Assembly (NCBI GenBank): GCA_016708875.1
Contig: JADJFA010000004.1
Location: forward strand, 248,001 to 312,000
Source of the DNA: Lewinellaceae bacterium
GTDB lineage: Bacteria; Bacteroidota; Bacteroidia; Chitinophagales; Saprospiraceae
Reading direction: 5' to 3'
DNA: 64,000 bases
The notes under the pieces are model-generated. The model saw nothing but the letters and a program-made list of their open reading frames with translations, searched no databases and was not told where the DNA came from. Position numbers and translations under genes: made by a program. This document shows, piece by piece, positions 8,050 through 17,917 of this stretch (position 1 is the stretch's first letter; each line of letters starts with the position of its first letter).

Positions 8050-9371
8050 TTCGATTGTACAATGTCGGCCTCGGTGATTGCATTTATGTCCGCATCCCTG
8101 CTGACAGCCCGGCAACCAATGATTTCCACATACTCATTGATTGTGGCTCCCTGGGGGAAAAAGTACTTTTAGAAAATGCGCTTAAACATCTGGAAACCAA
8201 AATGTTGCCTTCCGTTGGGAATACAGGCAAAAAGCGCTTGGACCTCCTGGTAGCCACGCACCCACACAAGGATCATATCATCGGATTTGACCCTGATGCC
8301 TTTAAAAATATCCAAATCGGCCAAGTCTGGTTAAGCCCGATTATGAACAAGAATCATCAACAGGCTGAAAATACCCACAGTTTACAAGCTTTTACCACCA
8401 ACGCCATTCGAGGCATACAGGCCAGAGGACTGGCTTTGGGGCCTGAATTTGCGCTTCTTGCTGCACTCTATGGCCTGGACAGAAAAGGCGCGGAAAAGGC
8501 GCTTACTGAAACAATCCCTCGGCAGCAAAATGGCATTGAACCAAAATACGTGAAGGCAGGTGATACCTCCAGCAGCCTGGGCCTGGCCTTGCCACAAGCC
8601 AAAATAACGGTTGTAGGACCCGAAAACAACATTGACTATTTTTACCTCGGGGATGATGAGGCTGCTGGTTTTCAAGGACTTGCAGGCTTTGCGAAAACTT
8701 TTGCAGCCGAGGCGCCTGTCAAAAAATCGCTCCAACCCTCAAACATCAGTGTTGGCGATTTTCAGAAACTTCAATCGCGCATGTTGTCCGATGCCTTTGC
8801 CTTTGCCAACCTGAGCAGTGAGGTAGAAAATAATTCCAGTGTGGTCCTGCTGATCGAATGGCGCAACAAACGCCTTCTGTTTGTGGGTGATGCCGAATGG
8901 GATGAACAATTTAAAGAAGGCAAACGCAACGCTTCCTGGAATGTCATGTGGAACAAAAGAAAAAGCCTGTTGAATAAACCTATAGATTTTCTCAAAATCG
9001 GTCACCACGGCAGCGTAAACGCAACGCCCTGGCTGGCCGATGCGCCGGACACCCACGAAGTCAACCAGATCCTTAACGCGATATTGCCCCGCCCCGCCCA
9101 AGGCAAAACCCCCAAAGCACAGGCCGTTGTATCCACAAAACGCGCCAATTACGACGTCATACCTGATACCAATTTGATGGCAGAACTGGGGAAACGGGTA
9201 AAGAAGCAGCGAATCTATAAAACTGCGTTTGGCAAGATCCCCGATTTTGATTTCAATTCCATTCCTTTTTATGCAGATAAAGAGCAGGCGAATCTGAATA
9301 AGAAGCAGCCTTATCGGACGGACTTTGAAAAGATGCTGGATAAGGGTGAATTTGTGGATATTACGATCTAG
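8031..9371 (+). CDS. ComEC/Rec2-like metallo-beta-lactamase-fold hydrolase
   Basis: A 446-residue protein from ATG 8031. It has the MBL metal motif HPHKDH at residues 77-82, an early LIDCGS strand, a later VGDAEWDE metal-ligand loop and a KIGHHGS motif. LGDC near the N-terminus, VGD and HHGS are typical of the soluble ComEC/Rec2 MBL branch, whose members hydrolyse phosphodiesters or related bonds. No membrane segments are present, so this is not a full ComEC DNA uptake channel. A large insertion (about residues 110-230) between metal motifs is unusual. It is translationally coupled to the metallopeptidase gene. The substrate is unknown. Confidence 0.8.
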   Translation: MANKLLIRLYNVGLGDCIYVRIPADSPATNDFHILIDCGSLGEKVLLENALKHLETKMLPSVGNTGKKRLDLLVATHPHKDHIIGFDPDAFKNIQIGQVWLSPIMNKNHQQAENTHSLQAFTTNAIRGIQARGLALGPEFALLAALYGLDRKGAEKALTETIPRQQNGIEPKYVKAGDTSSSLGLALPQAKITVVGPENNIDYFYLGDDEAAGFQGLAGFAKTFAAEAPVKKSLQPSNISVGDFQKLQSRMLSDAFAFANLSSEVENNSSVVLLIEWRNKRLLFVGDAEWDEQFKEGKRNASWNVMWNKRKSLLNKPIDFLKIGHHGSVNATPWLADAPDTHEVNQILNAILPRPAQGKTPKAQAVVSTKRANYDVIPDTNLMAELGKRVKKQRIYKTAFGKIPDFDFNSIPFYADKEQANLNKKQPYRTDFEKMLDKGEFVDITI

Positions 9372-9570
9372 GTAAGGGGGTTGTGGCCAGATTAAGCCAC
9401 TACCTATGGGTTGTCCTTCCGCATCAGAGTGGAGGGAACTACACAGATCAAGTTATTCGAAATGCCCTTGGCATTCAGGCTGGGGCATTTATAGTGTTTA
9501 TAAAGTAGGATTGGGGTGTAAAATTGATTGTTGCTGGGGGGGTTAGAAGGCCGATTAAAAATAAAAAAAG

Positions 9571-9601
9571 TTTGATATATCCAGTGGAATTTATACGTTT
9601 G
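9571..9601 (+). promoter_or_regulatory. Complete Bacteroidota promoter: TTTG-N19-TACGTTTG
   Basis: TTTG at 9571-9574 (-33 element) and TACGTTTG at 9594-9601 (-7 element) are separated by exactly 19 bases, the consensus spacing. Transcription would begin near 9608, about 30 bases before ATG 9639. It is the best promoter match in the window and supports 9639 as the true start of the following damaged gene. Confidence 0.75.
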
Positions 9602-9638
9602 CGCACTTATTTATAATTTTCAAATACTCCGTCATCCA

Positions 9639-11405
9639 ATGATTAACCCTATCCGAGCGATAAGTGATTTGCCTTTTAGAATCTCCAAATCAATCACTTC
9701 GATTAGATTTTTTACGTTGTTTGGGCTTGCTTTTCAATTACACTGATTTGGTCAGTAATTAACATAGTCAATGTTAATGAAAAAGTCAGAGTTAATGAAG
9801 AACAAACCAGGGGGTTTTCACAGCTTATACAATCCGTTTTCAATAAAACCAATGATTTATTAATTTTCTTGGAAAAGGAATATGATAATAATAAAAGAAT
9901 AGAAATTGTTCAATTCCAAAGCATAATTAAACAACTAGAAGTCAGTGGATTGGCTCAAATAGTTAATGGGAAAATAGTTCCAGTATTTGGATCTTTAGAT
10001 CCTACAAGTGAGGATCCAACCTGGGAACAAAAGAGGTTTAAAGAAATAGAATACAAAATAGCAAAAGTATCAAACGAAAAGCCTCAGACATTTTTCCTTG
10101 GATTCGAAAGAAGATTTAGAACTAAGACCGAAGTGTCTAATGGTAAAGTATACATGGGTTCAATACTGCTTGCTAGAAGTTGGCTTGAGAATAACCAAGT
10201 AGTAGGATACATTGCGATCTTGCCCATGAGCAACCTGGCAAAGTACCTAAGATTAGATACAGACCATTATAATTCAGGGGATTATGATTACATTGTTGAT
10301 CAAGAAGGCAATGTAATTTGTCATCCAAGATTATTTATAATGAATGGAACAGATATTAATGGCAATAGACTAAAAAGCGCAAGCAAGGCGGAAGAGGTTG
10401 GCAGCCTTCCCATAAACACGAGAGATTCTGATTGGATTGCAGGTAATGATAAATTGAATCAAGCATTTGAGCGAATGATTCGGGGAGAATTTGCAAGTAT
10501 TGTTTATAAAAACTTACAAAACCAAGCAAGGTTAACTAGTTTTAAAGAAATACCTTTAGATGAAAATGGCATTTCAGGAAATATTATTGGTGTGGTTACA
10601 GGAAAAGGGCTTACGGAAATAGAATCCAATATTGCCCCATCATTATTAGAGGGATCAAATCCTTTTGCAACGTTTCTATACCTTCTGATCATTATTTATA
10701 TAATGCTGATCTTTGCATGGTTGTCACTTTTTAATAGAATTCGTGTAATTCATAGAGACTTGCTTGAATTCTCAAATATTATGAAGGCTGATACAGCTAA
10801 AAGACTAAATCTCCTCCCTATATCTAGGAAACAAATACAGGAAAAACAGTTCCCGAACTCTACGGTGATTTTATTTACAATTTTGAGCACAAAGTATCTA
10901 AAAGACTATTTATTTATAAATGAATTGACAAATAAAGCGTTGAAATATTTTCATAGCAAAGGATTTGTCGCTGAAAAATTAGACATGAAATCTTTTATTG
11001 CTTTTTACAAAAATGATTCCTCAGTACTATCTGAGGTTCTATTACCTACAACAATTTTGGACCTATTGAAGCATGATGAATTTAAGTCTATAACCAATGG
11101 AATAGATAACAAAAAATAAATGACGCGTTTATTCAAATTTGCTATACTATTGGGAATGTCGATTTCGAATGCGGAAAAACTGACGAAACTTTAAGGCATC
11201 AGTTTCAATAAAAGGTGAGGCAATTACCAGATTATTGGTAATGAGACAAGATTCTACTAATCTGGAGTATGAAGCAAATCAAATAAAATTAATATACAAC
11301 GAAGAATCTGTACAAGAAATGGCCAATAGCATATTAGGAAAAAAACATACAATTAATAACGTTAATTTATATGAAATAAACTCTACGCTTTTTTATAAGG
11401 GTTAA
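9639..11405 (+). pseudogene. Cache-domain membrane sensor, frameshifted at both ends
   Basis: The gene starts at ATG 9639 with a basic leader and a first membrane segment. The frame changes between 9707 and 9743 (probably one base lost, for example in the T-run at 9708-9713). It then reads SITLIWSVINIV and continues into the long frame ending at 11119. The extracellular part looks like a Cache sensor (GYIAILPMSNLAKYL, DYIVDQEGNVICHP). A second membrane segment lies near FLYLLIIIYIMLIFAWLSLF. The cytoplasmic tail weakly resembles a class III nucleotide cyclase start (LLP ... STVILFTI ... NELTNKALKYFHSKG) but lacks the metal Asp residues. After 11119 a further coherent frame (about 11184-11405) follows another shift. 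The whole gene is markedly AT-rich compared with its neighbours, which suggests transfer. Confidence 0.6.
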
Positions 11406-11638
11406 AAAATTCATCCAAATAATATCATGAAGACATATCAGATAAAAAGAATAACAATACTACATTTATAGCCACTGTCACAAATCCCGGATATTGATTG
11501 GCAATCAGTTATTTTTGTGCGCAGTCCCTTAGAATTACTATCTCTTACAGTGTCAAAGAACACAATGGCTACTAAGAGAAGGCTGCATAAGCCTGAAAAT
11601 CTCTCATTCAATTTTTTATCTTGAAATATCCTCCCTCC

Positions 11639-13108
11639 ATGCACACAAAAACCGCCACCACCATAGCCCTCCTTTTCCTTTCCCTAACCGCATTCTCCAA
11701 AGATTACAAAGCCTCCTTCTTTGGCATAGAATCCAATGGTATTGCCTTGAATACCAGGTCCATTCAAAAGGCCATTGACCATATCCATGAAAACGGCGGG
11801 GGCAGACTGGTGTTTGATGTGGGAAGGTTTGTCACCGGTACCATCTATATGAAATCGAATGTCACGATTCATTTGGAGGAAGGGGCCATTCTTTTGGGTT
11901 CTTTAAATCCATTTGATTATGATCGAAATCGCTATTGGACGGCAATGATATTTGCGTATGACCAGGAAAACATTGGAATAACAGGCAAAGGAGTCATTGA
12001 TGGTCGCGGATACCAAGTGGCTCAGAATGTGCTTTCTATGATCCACAAAGGAATTATAAAAGACAAGGATTTAAAGAACGATCGTCCCAATGAAGGCTTG
12101 CGTCCACAAAATATTTATTTCAAAGGCTGTAAGAATGTAACCATTCAGGGTATTATTATAAAAAACCCGGCAAGCTGGAATCAACAATACGAACAGTGTA
12201 AAAACCTGCTGATAGAAAACATTGCGGTGGATAGCAAAAATTATTGGAATAATGATGGAATAGATATTGTTGATTGCGATAGTGTTATGGTAAGAAACAA
12301 CTATATTGATGCATCCGACGACGCTATTTGCCTTAAATCACATCAGGCTGATTTTTTATGCCAGAATGTTAAAATTATCAATAACATGATTCGCTCCAGT
12401 GCCAGTGGAATTAAGTTTGGCACTTTTTCCATTGGGGGCTTTAAAAATATAGAGATTATAAACAATACCGTTTTCGATACTTACCGTTCCGCCATAACCT
12501 TTGCTGCTGTTGATGGTGGCATTATTGAAAACATATTGGTTGATAGTTTGAGATCACTCAATACCGGGAATGTGATTTTTCTCAGAATTGGGGAACGGAG
12601 ACCGGGTAAAATAGGGAGCATGAAAAACATCCGTATTTCAAATGTTTACGCGGAGGTTCCTGCTACAAAAGCCGATGCAGGATACCTTTACGAAGGGCCT
12701 GTGGAGGATTTACCGAGAAATATCTCTCCCGTTTCCATTGTTGGATTGCCTGATGCACTTATAGAGAATATCGTGCTTAAAAATATAGAAATACATTATC
12801 CCGGCGGGGGCAATCCCAAATACGCAAAAGTGGGTTTGGATGAATTGGACAAAATACCGGAACATCGCGCTGAATATCCCGAATTTTCTATGTTTAAAGA
12901 ATTGCCCGCCTGGGGATTTTATATACGTCATGCGAAAGGGATCGTATTCGAAAATGTAGACCTCCACTGCGAAAAAGAGGATTACAGAACGCCGATTGTG
13001 CTCGATGATGTTCATGGAATAATTTTCAAGGGTTTAAAAGTTAAAGAGCCAGGGAAAAAGAAAAAACCTGTTTATTCGCACAACTCAAGCGATGTGAAAA
13101 ACGACTAA
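11639..13108 (+). CDS. Glycoside hydrolase family 28 (polygalacturonase-like)
   Basis: A 489-residue exported enzyme from ATG 11639; an upstream in-frame TTG at 11621 is not needed. Residues 1-20 form a signal peptide. The rest is a right-handed parallel beta-helix, visible as repeated strand-turn units such as NVTIQGIIIKNP and NVKIINNMIRSS. The GH28 signatures are NNDGID (204-209), supplying one acidic residue, and SDDAICLKS (DD at 227-228), supplying the other two. The fungal GHG motif is replaced by SGIKFGT, and the RIK-like motif by RIG, as in bacterial members. It should hydrolyse pectic or rhamnogalacturonan-type links. It has no T9SS tail. It is somewhat AT-rich and sits next to the AT-rich island, so it may share its history. 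Confidence 0.88.
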   Translation: MHTKTATTIALLFLSLTAFSKDYKASFFGIESNGIALNTRSIQKAIDHIHENGGGRLVFDVGRFVTGTIYMKSNVTIHLEEGAILLGSLNPFDYDRNRYWTAMIFAYDQENIGITGKGVIDGRGYQVAQNVLSMIHKGIIKDKDLKNDRPNEGLRPQNIYFKGCKNVTIQGIIIKNPASWNQQYEQCKNLLIENIAVDSKNYWNNDGIDIVDCDSVMVRNNYIDASDDAICLKSHQADFLCQNVKIINNMIRSSASGIKFGTFSIGGFKNIEIINNTVFDTYRSAITFAAVDGGIIENILVDSLRSLNTGNVIFLRIGERRPGKIGSMKNIRISNVYAEVPATKADAGYLYEGPVEDLPRNISPVSIVGLPDALIENIVLKNIEIHYPGGGNPKYAKVGLDELDKIPEHRAEYPEFSMFKELPAWGFYIRHAKGIVFENVDLHCEKEDYRTPIVLDDVHGIIFKGLKVKEPGKKKKPVYSHNSSDVKND

Positions 13109-13114
13109 ACGTAG

Positions 13115-13246
13115 ATGGAACACGGATGACACGGATGGGACACGGATTTTCACGGATCCCTATATGAATATAAATCCGTGTCTCATCCGCGTCATCCGTG
13201 TTCTACATTATCAATAAATCCGTGTCTAATCTGTGTCATCCGTGGC
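13115..13246. repeat. Dispersed repeat, ACACGGATGACACGGAT family
   Basis: One forward copy (about 13115-13165) faces two reverse copies (about 13162-13246), forming a stem between the GH28 gene and glpK. Its words match those at 4661-4808. Confidence 0.8.
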
Positions 13247-13267
13247 CCATACGAATAAAAATCTCAT

Positions 13268-14770
13268 ATGCAATACATCCTCGCCATAGACCAGGGCACC
13301 ACCAGCACGCGGGCCATTGTGTTCGACAAACAAGGCAACACAATGGCTGTGGCGCAACAAGACATCACGCAGTATTTTCCCAAGCCCGGCTGGGTGGAGC
13401 ACAATCCTATCGAAATTTGGGAAACCGTACTGTCCACCGTCCGCGAAGTGGCGGAGAAAGTCGGCCCGCAAAACATCGCTTCGATCGGCATTACCAACCA
13501 GCGCGAGACAACCGTGGTATGGGACAAACGTACGGGAAAGCCTGTTTACAACGCTATCGTTTGGCAGAGCCGGCAGACCGTAGACATTTGTGAAGCCTTG
13601 AAAGCCAAGGGTTTAGACCCGGAGGTGCGCTACAAAACAGGATTGCTCATTGACGCCTATTTCTCCGGCACCAAGATCAAATGGATTCTTGACAATGTGC
13701 CCGGGGCACAAGCCGATGCCTTCGCGGGCAACCTGCTTTTTGGCACCATCGACACCTGGCTGTTATGGAATCTCAGCGAAGAGCGCACCCACGCTACCGA
13801 CTACACCAATGCCTCCCGCACCATGCTCTACAACATCCGCGAACTGACCTGGGACGCGGAACTGCTCGCGGCATTTGACATACCGGCTTCCATGTTGCCA
13901 AAGGTGATGGATTCATCGGCTATTTATGGTCATGTAAAAGCAGATGTGCTGGGCCTCCCAGCATCCATTACAGAAACAAAGATTCCAATTTCGGGCATTG
14001 CGGGCGACCAACAGGCTGCTCTTTTTGGGCAGGGTTGTTTCGCTGCGGGCATGGCCAAAAACACTTACGGCACGGGTTGTTTTATGTTGATGAATACTGG
14101 TAGTGAAGCAGTTGCATCACAAAATGGCTTGCTTACTACCATTGCCTGGGGCCTTAATGGACGGGTGGAATACGCACTCGAAGGCTCGATTTTTGTCGCC
14201 GGTAGTGCCGTTAAGTGGATGCGCGACACCGTCGAATTATTCACCGACGCGGCTGAAACGGAGCGTCATGCGCTTAGCCTTTCCTCCTCGGAGGGCGTGT
14301 ATGTGGTCCCGGCGTTTGTCGGATTGGGCACGCCTTACTGGGACTCGGAGGTACGCGGCGCCATATTCGGTCTTACACGAGGCAGTAGCCGCAGCCACCT
14401 CATTCGAGCCACACTTGAAAGCACTGCTTACCAAACCAAAGATGTGCTTTCGGTCATGGAACGCGACTCTGGCATTAAACTCAAAACCCTGCGCGTAGAT
14501 GGTGGCATGGTGCGCAACAATTTTCTGATGCAATTCCAAAGCGATATGCTGGGCGTTCATGTTGAACGGCCTAAAGTGCAGGAAACCACTGCTTTAGGTG
14601 CTGCTTACCTCGCCGGACTGGCGGTGGGATATTGGAAAGATCAGGCAGATATTGCCCAGAATTGGCAATTGGAGCGCAATTTTTCGCCCGAAATGCCGAA
14701 GGAGGAAGCAGATAGACTTTATAAGGGTTGGCAAAAGGCGGTAGAAGCGGCGCGGGTTTTTAAAAATTAG
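13268..14770 (+). CDS. glpK: Glycerol kinase
   Basis: A 500-residue protein, the usual length for GlpK, which phosphorylates glycerol to glycerol 3-phosphate with ATP in the cytoplasm. It opens with the FGGY-kinase phosphate-binding motif DQGTTSTRAIVFD (residues 6-18). ITNQRETTVVWD and GIAGDQQAALFGQ, characteristic of glycerol kinases, follow, and the FGGY C-terminal signature region contains LRVDGGMVRNNF. No glpF or glpD is adjacent, so it is a stand-alone gene between a dispersed repeat and a long terminal hairpin. The start at ATG 13268 fits family N-termini. The identification is very secure. Confidence 0.96.
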   Translation: MQYILAIDQGTTSTRAIVFDKQGNTMAVAQQDITQYFPKPGWVEHNPIEIWETVLSTVREVAEKVGPQNIASIGITNQRETTVVWDKRTGKPVYNAIVWQSRQTVDICEALKAKGLDPEVRYKTGLLIDAYFSGTKIKWILDNVPGAQADAFAGNLLFGTIDTWLLWNLSEERTHATDYTNASRTMLYNIRELTWDAELLAAFDIPASMLPKVMDSSAIYGHVKADVLGLPASITETKIPISGIAGDQQAALFGQGCFAAGMAKNTYGTGCFMLMNTGSEAVASQNGLLTTIAWGLNGRVEYALEGSIFVAGSAVKWMRDTVELFTDAAETERHALSLSSSEGVYVVPAFVGLGTPYWDSEVRGAIFGLTRGSSRSHLIRATLESTAYQTKDVLSVMERDSGIKLKTLRVDGGMVRNNFLMQFQSDMLGVHVERPKVQETTALGAAYLAGLAVGYWKDQADIAQNWQLERNFSPEMPKEEADRLYKGWQKAVEAARVFKN

Positions 14771-14930
14771 AAATTTAAACAGGAAAACCGGAAAACCGGA
14801 GAACAGGAAAATTTAAAACCGAGAAGAGAGCTTGATCTCGAAAAGGGCAGATTTTAGCCTTATTCGAATCCTAGTGATTGGTTTTAAATTTTCCTGTTCT
14901 CCGGTTTTGCGGTTTTCCTGTTTAATTTTT
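14771..14930. repeat. Long hairpin built from AACCGGAAAACC-type words
   Basis: Arms at 14771-14820 and 14880-14930 are nearly perfect reverse complements, about 45-50 bases each, around a 59-base centre. They lie between convergent genes, and the right arm runs over the stop codon (complement of 14922-14924) of the minus-strand gene. It is a probable bidirectional terminator. Confidence 0.8.
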
Positions 14931-17272
14931 CCGTACCACCACCCGTTGCACTCCCACTCCACTGGCAGACTGGAAGTTCAAAAAGAACAAGCCAGAATCC
15001 CCCACCTGCATTTCCACGCGCTGGTTTCCTTTGTCAAAATATCCGTTTTGTGTCGCCACTACCCTACCGTTCACATCGGAAAGTGTAAGGGTAACCTGGC
15101 CCGCTTCTGGCAAGAAAAACGCTGCGGATACAGGCCCAGCCGTCGGGTTGGGAGAGATGGGAAACAGTATGGCACTCAGGATATTGGAAGAAACGTCTGC
15201 CTCGGTTCTATTTCCTACTGAATTAAATTGCAACACAGCCTGGGCTGTTTTAAAACTGTGGTCATACGCTTCGGCTTGCGCAATGGCGGAATTCATCTGG
15301 AGTGCTCCAGTCAAACTCCCCGTTTGCAGGGCTGTGAATTTCAATACAAAAACCGTCTGTTCGCCTTCCAGCACCGAGGTTGAATACCAGGACGCTGCCA
15401 CGCGATTTTCGGAAATGCCAATACGTGGGCTGATTGTTCCAGGCTCAACACTTTGTAAAACAAGGTAAGCCGGATCTGCTTCAAGGGTGAATTGGAAGCC
15501 CGCGACACTGTTGAGATTGGGCGTTTTTATGGCCACTTCCACCGATTCACCCGCTCTAAACCGCTGTTTATCAGTATAGAAAACAACCCAATCTTCTCCA
15601 CGGGTCGAACTCATTACCGAGCCGTCTACATCTCCCGTTTTAATGGCCGTAAATTTTTGTTCAGTCCCGAAGGAACTGGGCAAACGGTGCTAATTTTTTC
15701 TGGAAAAACGGTGGAAAGTGGTTGTGCCGGATTTGGAAAAACAAATGACGAGGGCACAAAACGCCATGCCGTGTTTCCGGGAAAAACATTGGCCGTGCCA
15801 ACGATCAAATTGTTCATCGCATCCAGGTCAGCCGGGGTCAGTTGCCCGTCGCGGTTGACATCGGCGGCGATAATGCGGTAAGGGTTGGACAAAAGCGTTT
15901 GTCCCAAAATATGGAGATCGGTAAGCATCACATCCAGCGTGCTCACTCCAACATTAGGCAAGGTGTCGAGCGTAGGAATGATGGAATAATTGCAGGTACC
16001 AGGCGCCCCGACAAAAGCAAAATCGCCCAGCGCATCCGTAATTGCATTCGACTGATTTGTGCTGCCTGAGAGGTTGCTTTTGAGCAGGATTTTCGCGCCA
16101 GGCACAGGTTCTTGTAAATCGGTGGACACCTTACCAGAAACAGGTCCTGCAGGTGTACAAGCGCCAATATTATCCTGCACGATGACATAGGTTGTGCAAA
16201 AGTCAGCGTTACCATAAGCATCTACTGCCCAGATTTCTACGAATTGTTTCCCCACTTCATTACAGTCAAACGTCACGGAATGGCTGTCGTTCGGAAATCC
16301 GGTTACTGTTCCAGCCTTGCTGATGCCGATTTTTATTTGTGTGGTTGGGGTACAATTGTCCGAAGTGTATTGCAGGAAATCGGTATCCCAAAGTGTGATC
16401 ATGCCGCTCGGCATAATATTGATACTCAAGCCATTGATACACACTACTGTAGGCGGTTTGCAGTCGCGTACTTCGAATTCGTATTTGCAAAGCGCTTCGT
16501 TGCCACAATGGTCATTTGTGATCCACTCGATTTTGTGTTTGCCATAAGGAAGGCCAACGCCCGGGGGTAGCACTACTTTGGCAGAAACAGTGTCGTTTGT
16601 AATCGTTTTTTCAATAGGCCAGGCGCCCGGCGCGCTGCTGCTGCGGAAGGTTTCCATTGAACCGTTGCCGTCCAAATCAAGGTAAAGCCGATAAGTAATG
16701 ATAAGGTCAGATTTGGAGCAGGCGTCGGTGACCTTTACATTGAGGTCAACCGGGCCTTCACAACGAGTACCATATTGGGCGGGGTCGTTGTTGGTATAAT
16801 CGCAAAATAGCACTGGCCCCGTTGGGCAATTGAGGTAAACGGGAGCAACATTGTCAATAATCTTGATAACCTGCGTGTATTGAAAATAGCCGTGGTTGTA
16901 GGAATCGCCTATCACGGTCGGGCCTACGTCTGTATTACCCGGGTTTTCAATGTAAGTGGGCGCTGGCCAGTTGGGGTTGTAGTCGCACCACCAAAGGAGT
17001 TTCCAGGTGCGCAGGATTTTTTTGCATCCGCCAGTGCTATTGAGGTTAAAAACCTGGTCTTTCACTGAGACACCGACGTTGAAACTGCAACTGCCTAAAT
17101 AGTTGATTACAGGCCAAATAGTGTCGGCCGTGCCGCCGCAACTGATTACGGTGCGGTCGTCGGGGAATTTTACGGAGTAATAGTTTTGTTGGGCGGAGAG
17201 GGTGCTTGAAAGCAGTAGACCCGCCGCCGCTAAAGCTATGGCGGGTAAAAAAGCGAGGATAGTTTTGCGCAT
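14922..17272 (-). CDS. Secreted dockerin/cohesin-like protein with T9SS sorting domain, frameshifted
   Basis: Starts at ATG 17272 with a clear signal peptide (residues 1-28, ending SAQQ). A long beta-rich region with HYR/Ig-like modules follows, then a carboxypeptidase-regulatory-like module. Next is a dockerin-like calcium loop pair (DVNRDGQLTPADLD ... KTGDVDGSV), then a cohesin-like domain (RAGESVEVAIKTPN, VAGFQFTLEADP). The last 75 residues are a type A T9SS sorting domain (ISPNPTAGP ... GLFFLNFQS ... QRVVVRKN). The frame breaks between about 15668 and 15690. Frame 1 ends in an unrelated tail at 15626, while frame 2 continues the dockerin repeat, so a single-base indel is implied. The intact product is about 783 residues, exported to the cell surface or medium. 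The partner is unknown. Confidence 0.75.
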
Positions 17273-17296
17273 AATTAAACCGATTTTTTTGTTCGG

Positions 17297-17304
17297 CGAA
17301 AGTA
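17297..17304 (-). promoter_or_regulatory. Variant -7 box (TACTTTCG)
   Basis: On the minus strand the octamer reads TACTTTCG, one base from TAnnTTTG, about 25 bases before ATG 17272. Similar TAnnTTCG boxes precede the minus-strand genes starting at 19060 and 63054. This may be a tolerated variant in this genome. Confidence 0.35.
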
Positions 17305-17427
17305 GCGCAGCTCACCCTTTACTGAGAAAGTGAATGTGACGGATGGGCGACAAAAGGAGAGAATCCGTCTCTGGATCCCAAGGTTAAAGCGAAACAGGTC
17401 AAAGGGGTGAAATTGGAATCTGCCATA

Positions 17428-17435
17428 TATCTTTG
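17428..17435 (+). promoter_or_regulatory. Bacteroidota -7 box (TATCTTTG)
   Basis: An exact TAnnTTTG match, 45 bases upstream of ATG 17480. It supports that ATG over the upstream in-frame ATG at 17447, which would lie at the predicted transcript start. Confidence 0.5.
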
Positions 17436-17479
17436 CTCAATTATCAATGCTGAATTCAGTATCATTTAAACAACTAAGC

Positions 17480-17806
17480 ATGAAAAAACTCACTTTTTTT
17501 TCCGTTCTCTTTTCGATTGCGCTTTACAGCTGTGACACTTTTTTTCAGAAAGAACCTGTTCATATAGCCGTGTGCGATGAGCAACTGGTGGAAGAGTGGA
17601 CGGGACAATACAACCCTAAATATAATTGCCAGCAGATACACGTAAATCTCACAAAAGAAGAAGATCTCAAAGTCCAATGGCTGGTCGAACATAATTTCTT
17701 TCCCATGGAGAAATGCAACACTAACCCCAAACTGCAAATATGGAGTAATGCAGCCGGGGATAGAACAACCGATAACACTACGCCCACGAAAGGCAAAGTA
17801 AATTAA
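17480..17806 (+). CDS. Small putative lipoprotein, unknown function
   Basis: A 108-residue protein from ATG 17480. Residues 1-18 form a lipoprotein-type signal ending ALYSC, so Cys 19 would be lipidated, although Tyr at -2 is not ideal. The mature part is small and charged. It has three further Cys (in VCDEQ, YNCQQ and EKCNT) and no recognisable domain. It stands alone behind its own promoter and ends at a strong hairpin shared with the convergent mqnC. I do not recognise the family. Confidence 0.6.
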   Translation: MKKLTFFSVLFSIALYSCDTFFQKEPVHIAVCDEQLVEEWTGQYNPKYNCQQIHVNLTKEEDLKVQWLVEHNFFPMEKCNTNPKLQIWSNAAGDRTTDNTTPTKGKVN

Positions 17807-17849
17807 CGTGTTAGAATTCGAAATTCTTATCAGAGTTAAACTGAAAAAC

Positions 17850-17885
17850 GAACTGGCGCAACTTAGGATTGAGTTGCGCCAGTTC
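17850..17885. terminator. Strong 14-bp stem-loop between convergent genes
   Basis: GAACTGGCGCAACT (17850-17863) pairs perfectly with AGTTGCGCCAGTTC (17872-17885) around an 8-base loop. It sits between the small lipoprotein gene and mqnC. U-runs are weak on both sides, so it is a candidate bidirectional terminator. Confidence 0.65.
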
Positions 17886-17917
17886 ATTGTTATAAAGCCA
17901 ATAATGTGTACTACTTT

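Noticed and set aside
8031..9371. Full ComEC competence protein
   Set aside because: Only the MBL domain is present; there are no membrane helices and no OB-fold competence domain.
11438..11644. Small minus-strand frame in the AT-rich island
   Set aside because: No start context, no recognisable motif, and it overlaps the GH28 start; more likely debris.
14840..14880. A TTCGAATCC sequence resembling a tRNA T-loop near 14864
   Set aside because: It lies in the loop between the two hairpin arms; no acceptor stem, anticodon arm or D-arm can be drawn around it.
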